A DNA stretch of 64,000 bases from an uncultured Clostridia bacterium (GTDB lineage Bacteria; Bacillota; Clostridia; TANB77; CAG-465), in NCBI GenBank assembly GCA_944388585.1, contig CALXJI010000001.1, forward strand, positions 248,001 to 312,000, in the 5' to 3' direction. A program made the position numbers and the translations under genes. Under the pieces are notes generated by a model. That model saw nothing but the letters and a program-made list of their open reading frames with translations. It had not been told where the DNA came from and did not search any database. Each line of letters starts with the position of its first letter. Within the stretch, counting starts at the first letter, position 1. Positions 27,050 through 35,734 of this stretch are shown piece after piece.

Positions 27050-28441
27050 CTAAAACCTAAAGTATAAAAATGGATTAAAAGATCCATCTACTAAATAACT
27101 AACACATACTACTAATAGCAAAAGTAAAGTAATAGGTTCTAATATATTTATAGCTTTTGGCACTTTTTTCTTTAATTTTAAAATTATATTTTTTATAATT
27201 GGTGTTGAGGCAATAATAGCAATAATAAATATTGATGCATAATTTAGCAAATAATATATGCTCTCTTTATTTATAATTTTGTCTACTCCAATTCCAAATA
27301 ATCCACCTATACATTCTTTAATTTGTGACATGCCACTTACACTAAATATTACAAAGCCAATCATTACTACAAACATTACATATATTCTTGATAAAAATGC
27401 TGGTATCTTTTCTAAAATTTTTAAAAGCCCCAACTTTTCTATTATAAGCAATACACCGTAAAGCAGTCCCCACAAAATAAAATTCCATGCTGCTCCATGC
27501 CAAAGACCAGTTAAGATCCATACAACTAATATATTTCTTAACCATTTTAGCTTTCCAACTCTATTTCCTCCTAATGGAATATATACATAATCTCTAAACC
27601 ATGTTCCAAGTGTAATATGCCATCTTCTCCAAAACTCTGTAACACTTTTTGAAATATATGGATAATTAAAGTTTTCAGGGAAATTAAAGCCAAACATTTT
27701 TCCAAGACCTATTGCCATATCTGAATAACCAGAAAAATCAAAATAAATCTGTAATGTTATAGATATAGCATAAATCCAGTAAAATAATACTGTTTTTTCT
27801 GTTACTGTACTAAAACTATTTACTACGTCTGACAAAACATCAGCAATAAGTATTTTTTTACAAAGTCCTATTATAAATCTTCTTACACCATTTGAAAAAA
27901 CAGCAAAACTATACTTTCTTTCATCTAGCTCCTTTTCTATTGTAGAATATCTAACAATAGGTCCTGCCATTAATTGTGGAAATAATGATACATATGTTGC
28001 AAGTTTTAAGAAATTTTTTTGCACTTTTACTTTCTTTGTATATACATCCACTATATAACTTATCATTTTAAACGTATAAAATGAAATTCCTATTGGTAAA
28101 GCTAAATTTAATAAATCAAAACTTCCATTAAAAATTGCATTTACATTTTCAATTATAAAATCTGTATACTTAAAGAATACTAAGAAAGATAAACTTATAA
28201 CTATAGATGAAATTAAAAATTTCTTTTTATGTTTTTCATATTTTTCAATTAATATTCCATGTATATAAGTTGACAGTATAGACACTATCATTAAAATAAC
28301 ATATTTAGGCTCTCCTATAAAATAAAAAATTAAAGATGTTATAAATAGCACTAAATTTTTTACTTTATTTGGTACTATATAATATATTATTAAGGCAATT
28401 GGTAAAAAATAAAATAAAAATGTTAAGCTTGAAAATACCAT
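27050..28441 (-). CDS. MBOAT-family membrane O-acyltransferase (AlgI/DltB-like)
   Basis: A 463-residue polytopic protein with about ten or more membrane helices. The MBOAT signatures are clear: FWRRWHITLGTWFRDYVYIPLGG (about 266-288), the catalytic His in TGLWHGAAWNF (about 312-322), and FDFSGYSDMAIGLGKMFGFNFP before them. The family moves acyl groups across the membrane for polysaccharide, teichoic acid or peptidoglycan O-acylation. It sits in an operon with the DHHW gene downstream and CorA upstream. Confidence 0.93.
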   Translation of the reverse strand: MVFSSLTFLFYFLPIALIIYYIVPNKVKNLVLFITSLIFYFIGEPKYVILMIVSILSTYIHGILIEKYEKHKKKFLISSIVISLSFLVFFKYTDFIIENVNAIFNGSFDLLNLALPIGISFYTFKMISYIVDVYTKKVKVQKNFLKLATYVSLFPQLMAGPIVRYSTIEKELDERKYSFAVFSNGVRRFIIGLCKKILIADVLSDVVNSFSTVTEKTVLFYWIYAISITLQIYFDFSGYSDMAIGLGKMFGFNFPENFNYPYISKSVTEFWRRWHITLGTWFRDYVYIPLGGNRVGKLKWLRNILVVWILTGLWHGAAWNFILWGLLYGVLLIIEKLGLLKILEKIPAFLSRIYVMFVVMIGFVIFSVSGMSQIKECIGGLFGIGVDKIINKESIYYLLNYASIFIIAIIASTPIIKNIILKLKKKVPKAINILEPITLLLLLVVCVSYLVDGSFNPFLYFRF

Positions 28442-28450
28442 AAACTCCTC

Positions 28451-29383
28451 CTATAATAATTTTTTCCTTTTAAAAAATATAACACACGCTATAACAATAA
28501 GTATAGATATTACAAATACTCCTAAATAACCATATTTCCATGAAATCTCTGGCATATATTTAAAATTCATACCATACCATCCTGTTATTAATGTAAGTGG
28601 TAAAAATAATACTGTTACTATAGTAAATACGTTCATAGTGTTATTTTGCTCGTACTCCAACGTAGATCTATATAAATCTTGTATATGTGTAATCTCTTGT
28701 AACAAATATTCTACATCTCCAACTAGTCTATCTATCCTATATTCAAAAATATTTAAATACTTAAAGTTTTCTCCTTCTAAAATATCATTATCATTTTCCA
28801 TAAGCATATCTGTAAACCTTATTAGTGATTTGTAGTATTTAAAATAAGCTGTTAATGATCTTTTTAATTTAAATATTTCTTTATTAGTATTTTTACTAGT
28901 TTTTCCATTTACAATCATATCTTCCATCTTTATTATATTATCTTCATACTTATCTAATAGTTCAATACTTCCATCTACAATACGATTTAACATATATGAA
29001 ATAAACTTTTCAAGAGTAATTTTACTATTAGCTTTTCTTATTGAATCACTTATAATACCTAATACATAATCTATACTATCATCTAAGATAACAACAATAA
29101 AGGTATTCTTTCTTATATAAAATGCTACTTTACTTAACTTTTTAGTTGAAACTTGCAAATTCATAATATTAAAAATTGCAAAACTAAAATCTTCATATAC
29201 TTCATATTTTGACCTAAATTTTCCTTTTGCATTACACAATTGTAAGTCTTCTTTTTTTAATCCAACATTATTATAATTTTCTTGTAACTCTTTTAAAGTT
29301 AAAATTGCAATATTAATAATATTACTTCTATTGTCAAAATTAGATGTCTCACTTAATATTCCATTTTCTATTTTGTAATACAA
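28451..29383 (-). CDS. corA: CorA-family Mg2+/divalent cation transporter
   Basis: A 310-residue protein with a long cytoplasmic helical domain and two C-terminal membrane helices (about 255-275 and 285-305). The signature GMN is present in ITGWYGMNFKYMPE. This is the pentameric CorA channel family; Mg2+ is the usual ion, Co2+/Ni2+ or Zn2+ are alternatives. The start is a TTG after GAGGTG; no better ATG is available. Its stop is 9 bases from the MBOAT start, so they are probably co-transcribed. Confidence 0.87.
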   Translation of the reverse strand: MYYKIENGILSETSNFDNRSNIINIAILTLKELQENYNNVGLKKEDLQLCNAKGKFRSKYEVYEDFSFAIFNIMNLQVSTKKLSKVAFYIRKNTFIVVILDDSIDYVLGIISDSIRKANSKITLEKFISYMLNRIVDGSIELLDKYEDNIIKMEDMIVNGKTSKNTNKEIFKLKRSLTAYFKYYKSLIRFTDMLMENDNDILEGENFKYLNIFEYRIDRLVGDVEYLLQEITHIQDLYRSTLEYEQNNTMNVFTIVTVLFLPLTLITGWYGMNFKYMPEISWKYGYLGVFVISILIVIACVIFFKRKKLL

Positions 29384-29398
29384 TTAATTCACCTCACA

Positions 29399-29437
29399 AA
29401 AAATATGAGTCTAAATGTAAAATACACAAAGACTCAT
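29399..29437 (-). terminator. Terminator after the Lys-tailed protein gene
   Basis: An 8-bp stem (29405-29412 with 29430-29437) is followed on the minus strand by a T run, between the 399-residue gene and corA. Confidence 0.7.
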
Positions 29438-29443
29438 TTATTT

Positions 29444-30643
29444 TTAATTTACTTTCTCTTTTTTTGTAGTAGCTTTTTTGGCTTTCCCATTTTTTATAAT
29501 TTCTTTCTTAGTGGTGCTTTTAGATGTAGTCTTTTTTGTACCAGATTTTGTTGCTGTATTTTCCTTTTCTTGCTTTTTATCTTTTTTTACTTCACTACTA
29601 TTATTCTCATCATTTTGAATTTCAATTAATTTATTATATATATTAGCAATTTCTTCATCAGAAGTCATAGCATAATCATTTTGAAGTAATGTTTTAGCTT
29701 GTTCTATTAGTCCATTATTAATAAGATCTGATGTTATCTCTCTTTGTGCTTTAATTATTTTGTTATTTGCTCCAATTAATACATCATTGTCTTCTGCAAG
29801 ATTTAATATATCATCAGCATTCATTTCTTTTAATGTAGGGTCTAACTTTTCAAATGTCGAAATCAAATTTGCAACATTATCATTATTATAATAGCTATAA
29901 CTTAATCTATACATCGCATATGCTGATTTTATATCTTTAAGCTCATTAAATACATATCCATATTTATTATAACAATCTGCCATATCTTGCGGTGTATATG
30001 AAATCATTTGCAATAATTTAACATTCTCTAAATATTTCACTATCTCTTTTCTAGATAAATATATATCGAGCTTTCTTTCCCTTGCTTCTCTACTTAGAAA
30101 ATTCCAATATATTGCTCTATCAAGTGCATTCATAGCATCTGTTTTTCTTTTCCTTTTTAACAATAAATCTGCATATATTATATAAATTGTATCATTTGCA
30201 TATGGAGTTTGCTCTACTTTCTTTTCTCCTGCAAATATTTTTGTAAATATTATCTTTTCAAGTTCAGACTTAAAACTACAATAAAGTACATCTTCATCAC
30301 TCTTAGTAAGAGATTCTATTTTTGGAATTATTTCCTCTATACTCTTTATAGCTTCATCATCACTTTCATTATCTAAATGTTCAAACAGTTCATCAATCAT
30401 TTTATCTATTTCCTGTTCTTCCACTGTTTGTTCTTGAACTTCTTCTACATTATTTTCATCTTCTGTCTTAAATCTATTATCATTATTATTAATCTCTTCT
30501 ACTACTATATTTATTGCATCGATTGTTGCTTTAGCATCTTCTATTATCTTATTTTCTTGATCATATAAGGAATTTAAAAATTCTACATCCTTTTTATAAT
30601 CACCTGTTAAATTTTTTTTAATTACTTGAATTTTATTTTCCAT
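29444..30643 (-). CDS. Hypothetical protein with TPR-like helices and Lys-rich tail
   Basis: A 399-residue cytoplasmic protein that I do not recognise. The first 60 residues are helical, then an acidic stretch (about 57-115, with DELFEHLDNESDDE), then helical repeats resembling tetratricopeptides (e.g. YNKYGYVFNELKDIKSAY, about 220-255). The last 45 residues are almost only Lys, Thr, Ser and Ala, in KKTTSKSTTKK-type units, like the basic tails of nucleic-acid-binding proteins. No signal peptide or membrane helix is seen. It lies downstream of spoVT on the same strand, separated by a hairpin. A scaffold role, perhaps DNA- or RNA-associated, is only a guess. Confidence 0.7.
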   Translation of the reverse strand: MENKIQVIKKNLTGDYKKDVEFLNSLYDQENKIIEDAKATIDAINIVVEEINNNDNRFKTEDENNVEEVQEQTVEEQEIDKMIDELFEHLDNESDDEAIKSIEEIIPKIESLTKSDEDVLYCSFKSELEKIIFTKIFAGEKKVEQTPYANDTIYIIYADLLLKRKRKTDAMNALDRAIYWNFLSREARERKLDIYLSRKEIVKYLENVKLLQMISYTPQDMADCYNKYGYVFNELKDIKSAYAMYRLSYSYYNNDNVANLISTFEKLDPTLKEMNADDILNLAEDNDVLIGANNKIIKAQREITSDLINNGLIEQAKTLLQNDYAMTSDEEIANIYNKLIEIQNDENNSSEVKKDKKQEKENTATKSGTKKTTSKSTTKKEIIKNGKAKKATTKKEKVN

Positions 30644-30700
30644 ACTAATATCAACACTCTTTCACAAATATATACTATATTTTATATTTTACCATATAGA

Positions 30701-30734
30701 AAAATAAAAAGAAATATTTTAAATAAAATATTTC
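30701..30734 (-). terminator. Terminator after spoVT
   Basis: A 10-bp stem (30711-30720 with 30725-30734) is followed on the minus strand by a T-rich tract. Confidence 0.7.
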
Positions 30735-30769
30735 CTCTTTTTAATACCTATATTACATTTTTATTAAGT

Positions 30770-31309
30770 TTATATTTCTAATTTAGTTGTTATAAGACTT
30801 GCAACAAATTTTAATAGCTCATATTCTTTATCTTTCACTACTCTTTCTACATCATCACTAAATAATATTATAGATCCAATACTTTTTGAATCAACTATAA
30901 GTGGCATTATAATCTTAGGATATAAGTTTTCACCTGTCTTTAATACCTTAATATCACTTGCCATATTAACATTACATATCATTCTTTTTTCAATTATATC
31001 AATCAATTTTTCAGATATTTCTTCCCCTACAAATAAAGATGTGTTTTTTCCTTTACATACTGTAACTTTATCTTTATCTGTAAACATCACCTTAAAGTCT
31101 GTTTCCTTATTTAAAATAGTTGCATAAAGAATACATTCTTTTTTTAAATCTTTCATAGTAGAATATTTTTTAAGTAAAATTGTTTCTTCACTATCTAAAA
31201 ATATCTCGAGCTCGTCATTTTCCCTTATCTTTAACTTTCTTCTTATTTCTTTAGGAAGTACTATTCTTCCTAAATTATCTATCTTTTTAATTATTCCTGT
31301 AGGATACAT
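30770..31309 (-). CDS. spoVT: Stage V sporulation protein T
   Basis: A 179-residue regulator with an N-terminal AbrB/SpoVT swapped-hairpin DNA-binding domain (IIKKIDNLGRIVLPKEIRR, residues 5-23) and a C-terminal GAF-like domain. In Bacillus, SpoVT tunes sigma-G genes in the forespore; sporulating Clostridia keep it. Length and domain order match the family. It is 62 bases downstream of recD2 on the same strand. Confidence 0.92.
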   Translation of the reverse strand: MYPTGIIKKIDNLGRIVLPKEIRRKLKIRENDELEIFLDSEETILLKKYSTMKDLKKECILYATILNKETDFKVMFTDKDKVTVCKGKNTSLFVGEEISEKLIDIIEKRMICNVNMASDIKVLKTGENLYPKIIMPLIVDSKSIGSIILFSDDVERVVKDKEYELLKFVASLITTKLEI

Positions 31310-31371
31310 ATTACCACCTCAAACACTAATCTTATTGTTTGAGAAAATTTTAAAAAATATACCTTTAAGAT

Positions 31372-33582
31372 CTACTTATCATTACTTTTTTTATTATCGT
31401 ATAATAAATTAATTAATTTTTCTTCAAGACCTGTTTTTCTATTTTTAGAATCTAAATTATCTACCATATAATTTACTACATTTCTATTGCCAACTATTAC
31501 AAGCATCTTTTTAGCTCTTGTCATAGCTGTATAAAGTAAATTTCTTGTTAGTAATTTTTTATATCCAGTAAATATTGGCAAAATAACATAATCGAACTCA
31601 CTTCCTTGAGATTTATGTATTGTTATAGCATAAGAATGTTCAAGTTGCTCAAGTTCATCAAATTCGTATTCAACAAGTCTATTATCATCAAATTCTACAT
31701 ATAACTTTTCTTCTTTTTTGTCTATATTCCTAATATATCCTATATCTCCATTATAGATTCCTTCAAAAAATTTTCCTTCTATTGAATATTTCTTATCATA
31801 ATTATTTACAATTTGCATCACCTTATCTCCCTCTCTAAAAATTTTTGATGCATATTCTATTTGGTTTCTATCCATACTTTCTGGATTAAGTATATTCTGA
31901 ATTTTTTCATTTAATTCAATAGTTCCAAGTTCTGTCTTTTTCATTGGAGTAAGTATTTGTAAATCTTTTAATACATCTATATCTGTAAAGTTTTTTAACC
32001 TATATAATACTAAAGACTCTATTTGGTCTATTGTTTCTTCTACAGATGTGGTAGAAATAAAAAATAAATCTGTATCTTTATTTCTAAATTCTGGATATAA
32101 TCCATCATTTACTCTGTGGGCATTTACTATAATATCACTTTTTGCACTTTGTCTATATATTTGTTTAAGCTCAACTGTAGGTACTACATCTGAAGCTATT
32201 ATGTCTTTAAGTATACTTCCTGGTCCTACGGATGGGAGTTGATTTACATCTCCTACTATTATTAGCTGTGTTGTAGGTTTTATTCCTTTAACTAAATTAT
32301 TCATCATCATAAGATCTATCATAGATGCTTCATCAATAATTACTACATCATCTTCTACCTGTTTTACTTTATATTCATAAAACATGTCTATATCACTATC
32401 GTCTACTTTAGATATTTCAAGTAGTCTATGTAGAGTTTTTGCCTCTTTACCTGTTGTCTGCGTAATACGCTTTGCAGCTCTTCCTGTTGGTGCACATAAA
32501 ACATAATTTTTCTTTTTCTCTTCTAAAATATCTATTATACATTTTATTATTGTAGTTTTACCAGTACCAGGTCCACCAGTTACAATAGCTATCATATTAT
32601 TTAAACACGTATCTACTGCTTTTTTTTGTTCATCAGATAAAATTATATCTGTATTTTTACACACTTTATTTATTAACTTTTCTGTATCTGTCTTTTCTAC
32701 ATTAAATCTTGTATGCTCAATCACACTTTTGGCAATATTTTCTTCTGCTAAATACATACTTTGTCTAAAAACATAATCTTGCATACTAATCTTTTCAATA
32801 AACAGCTTTTCAGATAATACAAGCCTTGTTATAGCTTGTGATATGTCTGCATCATCTACTTTTAAAAGTTCAACACAATAATTTAATAAATTTTCTTTTT
32901 CAACGCATGTATGCCCAAATTCTGTTATTTTATTAATAGCATAGATTATTCCATTATCTAATCTATCTGGATTATTTAAAGAAATTCCAGTCTTTTTCCC
33001 AATTTCATCTACAACTTTAAAATCTAATGACTTTACAAATCCAAGTAAGCTATATGGATTTTCCTTTATAATATCTATTGTATCTTTTCCTACTGCTTGA
33101 TATATTCTATTTGCAATGACTGTAGATATTTGAAACTGACTTAAATATTCTATGGTATTCCATTTTTCCCACTCAGTATTAAAGAATTCATTAAGTCTTT
33201 CTATTTTTTCTGTATTAAGTCCTTTTATACCATATAATCTATCCATAGAAAATCTAATTACATTAACAGTATCATCTCCAAATTCATCAACAATATTTTT
33301 AGCAGTTTTCTTACCAACTCCTGAAATATTATCTGCAATATATGATATAAGTGCTGATGTAGTTTGCGGTAGCACTTTTTTATATGATATAAATTTAAAT
33401 TGCTCACCATATACTTTATGCGATACCATATCTCCCTCAAGCTCTATTTCATCATCTACTTCTATTTCATCCGTTTCACCAACACAAGTAATAAAATCTT
33501 TATTTTGTTTTAATAATAATACTGTCCAATTATTTTTGTCATTTTTAAAAATTATAGTTGCAACTTTTCCAATTATTTTCAT
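31372..33582 (-). CDS. recD2: RecD2-type ATP-dependent DNA helicase
   Basis: A 736-residue SF1B 5'-3' helicase of the RecD2/TraA-like group, acting alone without RecBC in replication-fork and repair roles. It has an N-terminal OB-like region, helix-hairpin-helix motifs (ISGVGKKTAKNIV), Walker A GGPGTGKTT, Walker B VIIDEASM, motif III VGDVNQLPSVGPG and the C-terminal TIHKSQGSEFD. I chose the ATG at 33582 after GAAGGGTG; the longer TTG start at 33597 overlaps that ribosome site. Confidence 0.93.
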   Translation of the reverse strand: MKIIGKVATIIFKNDKNNWTVLLLKQNKDFITCVGETDEIEVDDEIELEGDMVSHKVYGEQFKFISYKKVLPQTTSALISYIADNISGVGKKTAKNIVDEFGDDTVNVIRFSMDRLYGIKGLNTEKIERLNEFFNTEWEKWNTIEYLSQFQISTVIANRIYQAVGKDTIDIIKENPYSLLGFVKSLDFKVVDEIGKKTGISLNNPDRLDNGIIYAINKITEFGHTCVEKENLLNYCVELLKVDDADISQAITRLVLSEKLFIEKISMQDYVFRQSMYLAEENIAKSVIEHTRFNVEKTDTEKLINKVCKNTDIILSDEQKKAVDTCLNNMIAIVTGGPGTGKTTIIKCIIDILEEKKKNYVLCAPTGRAAKRITQTTGKEAKTLHRLLEISKVDDSDIDMFYEYKVKQVEDDVVIIDEASMIDLMMMNNLVKGIKPTTQLIIVGDVNQLPSVGPGSILKDIIASDVVPTVELKQIYRQSAKSDIIVNAHRVNDGLYPEFRNKDTDLFFISTTSVEETIDQIESLVLYRLKNFTDIDVLKDLQILTPMKKTELGTIELNEKIQNILNPESMDRNQIEYASKIFREGDKVMQIVNNYDKKYSIEGKFFEGIYNGDIGYIRNIDKKEEKLYVEFDDNRLVEYEFDELEQLEHSYAITIHKSQGSEFDYVILPIFTGYKKLLTRNLLYTAMTRAKKMLVIVGNRNVVNYMVDNLDSKNRKTGLEEKLINLLYDNKKSNDK

Positions 33583-33605
33583 AATAACACCCTTCAAATA
33601 TAATT

Positions 33606-33634
33606 ATTATATTATAGTATAACTAAAATTTCAA
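33606..33634 (-). promoter_or_regulatory. Promoter of recD2
   Basis: TTGAAA (33629-33634), a 17-base spacer and TATAAT (33606-33611) lie on the minus strand just before the recD2 ribosome site. Confidence 0.55.
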
Positions 33635-33667
33635 GTTGTATTTTTTATGTCCACTATATAATTGAAT

Positions 33668-33696
33668 TTGACTTTTAGAATCTTATCTGATATAAT
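33668..33696 (+). promoter_or_regulatory. Consensus promoter of the 187-aa unknown
   Basis: TTGACT (33668-33673), a 17-base spacer and TATAAT (33691-33696) precede AAGGAGG and the ATG at 33714. The promoter and ribosome site are strong, so the unknown gene is probably well expressed. Confidence 0.75.
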
Positions 33697-33713
33697 TTTC
33701 CAAGGAGGTAAAA

Positions 33714-34277
33714 ATGACAAAATTTCTTGAGCAGTTAAGTAATGATGAAAAGCAAAAATACATAAAAGAAATTAAAAAAACAATAGATACAGATTACTAT
33801 ACAAAAATAATTAATTTCTTTGAAAAAAACACATTATATATCACAAACATAAAAACAAATCCAATAAAAATAAAAGAAAAAAATAGTATTTTAATACTGG
33901 ATAATTCAGATAATAAATGGTTTTTCTTTTGTATAGATGGAAAAATTGCTCTTATTAACAAAAAAAATATATTAATACATACAAATATTTTTAACTATAA
34001 AAAAAGAGATGCAAGTTTTAATAAGCTATATAAAATAAAAAAAGTTGATTATTTAATAGAAAATGTTCAAAATATTGGAGCAAATGTATCTTTAAATATA
34101 TTAAATTATAATGGACTAATTGGGAAAAATAAGTGGAATGATGATATAAGTGAAATTAGTGAAATGACATTATCCACTTCAAAAGAAACACTAAATGGAT
34201 ATACTTATAACGGTGAATATTTTTCTTTATGTAATATTGGTAAAAATTGTGATAAGAAAAAAAATATATTAATTTAA
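33714..34277 (+). CDS. Hypothetical protein, 187 residues
   Basis: I do not recognise this protein. It is rich in Lys, Asn and Ile, with no signal peptide or membrane helix. An N-terminal helical part (1-40) is followed by probable beta strands (ILILDNSDNKWFFFCIDGKIALINKK, about 63-90) and a C-terminal part with the sequence NGYTYNGEYFSLCNIGKNC. A consensus promoter, an AAGGAGG ribosome site and a terminator after it support a real single-gene unit. Confidence 0.72.
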   Translation: MTKFLEQLSNDEKQKYIKEIKKTIDTDYYTKIINFFEKNTLYITNIKTNPIKIKEKNSILILDNSDNKWFFFCIDGKIALINKKNILIHTNIFNYKKRDASFNKLYKIKKVDYLIENVQNIGANVSLNILNYNGLIGKNKWNDDISEISEMTLSTSKETLNGYTYNGEYFSLCNIGKNCDKKKNILI

Positions 34278-34278
34278 A

Positions 34279-34310
34279 GGCTCACTTAAATTAAAGTGAC
34301 CCTCTTTTTT
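34279..34310 (+). terminator. Terminator after the 187-aa unknown
   Basis: A short stem (34282-34287 with 34294-34299, extendable) is followed by a T run at 34303-34310. It may also serve the convergent phosphatase gene. Confidence 0.65.
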
Positions 34311-34842
34311 ATTTTAAATTATACATTTTTAATTGTGCATTTTTTTGACCTATATCAAAAATATCTCCTCTTTTAGGGAATCCATTAAAATATGTATTTA
34401 TAATTCTGCATATTCCGTTATGAGTAACTATTAAAATATTTTTTCCATCATACTCTTTTTTTAATTCATCTAGAAATTCATATACTCTTTTTTTACACTC
34501 TTCAATTGTTTCACTATCCTTGTATTCGTCTTTTCCTAAAGTCCAATAAGCTCTATAATCAAAATCATCTACATTAATTCCTTCTATGCTTTTAGCATCT
34601 CTTTCTATAAGTCTTTTATCATATATTATTGGCTTATTTTGAACATTTACAATTTGAGCAGTATGTTTTGTTCTAAGTTTTGGTGAACAAAAAACAAAAT
34701 CATAACCTAAATTTTCAACCAACTTTTTTGCTGCTTCACACTGTTCTATACCTATATCATTTAGATCTACATCTGTTACAGATAATAATTTTCTTTGAAT
34801 ATTCCAATCAGTTAAACCATGTCTTAAAACATATATATACAT
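34309..34842 (-). CDS. Histidine phosphatase (phosphoglycerate mutase-like)
   Basis: A 177-residue protein of the histidine phosphatase superfamily. The catalytic signature is VLRHGLTDWN (His phosphorylated during turnover). A second conserved His lies in VTHNGICRII and a catalytic acid in IERDAKSIEG. Such short enzymes act on varied phosphoesters (alpha-ribazole phosphate, phosphosugars, phosphoglycerate). I chose the ATG at 34842, seven bases after GGAGG; the longer ATG at 34866 would lie before that site. It is a monocistronic gene with no informative neighbours. Confidence 0.87.
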   Translation of the reverse strand: MYIYVLRHGLTDWNIQRKLLSVTDVDLNDIGIEQCEAAKKLVENLGYDFVFCSPKLRTKHTAQIVNVQNKPIIYDKRLIERDAKSIEGINVDDFDYRAYWTLGKDEYKDSETIEECKKRVYEFLDELKKEYDGKNILIVTHNGICRIINTYFNGFPKRGDIFDIGQKNAQLKMYNLK

Positions 34843-34957
34843 ATTTCTTCCTCCTACTACATTCATATTTTAGCATAAATAATTATAATTAACAATTATA
34901 TTAGAATTAAATATAATATTTTATTTTCTTTTTAATATAATTAACTAAGGTGATAAA

Positions 34958-35734
34958 ATGTATTATATTATAACAAAAAAGAACTTATTTTTATCTTTAA
35001 TGATTATTACTTTAATATCTATATTTACTATATCTTGCATTGTCTTTGCATCATCTAACACTTCATGGGGATTATCATTTCAAGCTGAAAATGAGCCACC
35101 AATAGGAAACGCATCTAGTGAAGAGCTAAGTAAATATAATGCATATTTTATGGGAGATAAAACTAAAAAAGAAATATATCTTACTTTTGATGTTGGATAT
35201 GAAGCTGGATATACAGAAAATATTTTAGATACTTTAAAAAAGCATAATGTAAAGGCCGCCTTTTTTATTGTAGGTAATTATTTTTCTTCTAACCCAGATA
35301 CTGTAAAAAGAATGTATGAAGAAGGTCATATAGTTGGAAATCACACCAAAACGCATCCAGATATGTCAAAGATGTCTACTTTAGAAGAATTTAAGAGTCA
35401 GATACAACCAGTAGAAGAACAATATAAACAAATAACAGGTCAAGACATGAAAAAATTCTATAGACCTCCACAAGGAGTATATAATACTCAAAATTTGCAA
35501 GATGCACAAAATCTTGGATATAAGACAATATTTTGGTCTGTTGCTTATGTAGACTGGGAAAGAGATAATCAACCATCACACGAAAAAGCTTTATCCACTT
35601 TGTTTAAAAGAGTGCATAATGGTGCAATTATACTTCTTCACTCAACATCCAAAACTAACATGGAAATACTAGATGAATTTTTAACTACATTAGAAAATCA
35701 AGGGTACACATTTAATACATTAGATAATTTATGA
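34958..35734 (+). CDS. PdaA-like polysaccharide/peptidoglycan deacetylase
   Basis: A 258-residue secreted or membrane-anchored NodB-fold deacetylase. An N-terminal helix (about 8-31) exports it. The motif 1 Asp is D78 (LTFDVGYEAGYT), the metal ligands are H129 and H133 (GNHTKTHPD), and motif 3 is RPPQGVYN. The TSWGLSF and GYEAGYT segments match the PdaA group, which deacetylates muramic acid to make spore-cortex delta-lactam. It overlaps the next gene by 4 bases (ATGA), so the two are coupled, and the partner is spore-related too. Confidence 0.87.
   Translation: MYYIITKKNLFLSLMIITLISIFTISCIVFASSNTSWGLSFQAENEPPIGNASSEELSKYNAYFMGDKTKKEIYLTFDVGYEAGYTENILDTLKKHNVKAAFFIVGNYFSSNPDTVKRMYEEGHIVGNHTKTHPDMSKMSTLEEFKSQIQPVEEQYKQITGQDMKKFYRPPQGVYNTQNLQDAQNLGYKTIFWSVAYVDWERDNQPSHEKALSTLFKRVHNGAIILLHSTSKTNMEILDEFLTTLENQGYTFNTLDNL

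Noticed and set aside
33583..33597. The longer TTG start of recD2.
   Set aside because: It would place the start upstream of and inside the ribosome site; the ATG at 33582 has a proper site and a family-like N-terminus.
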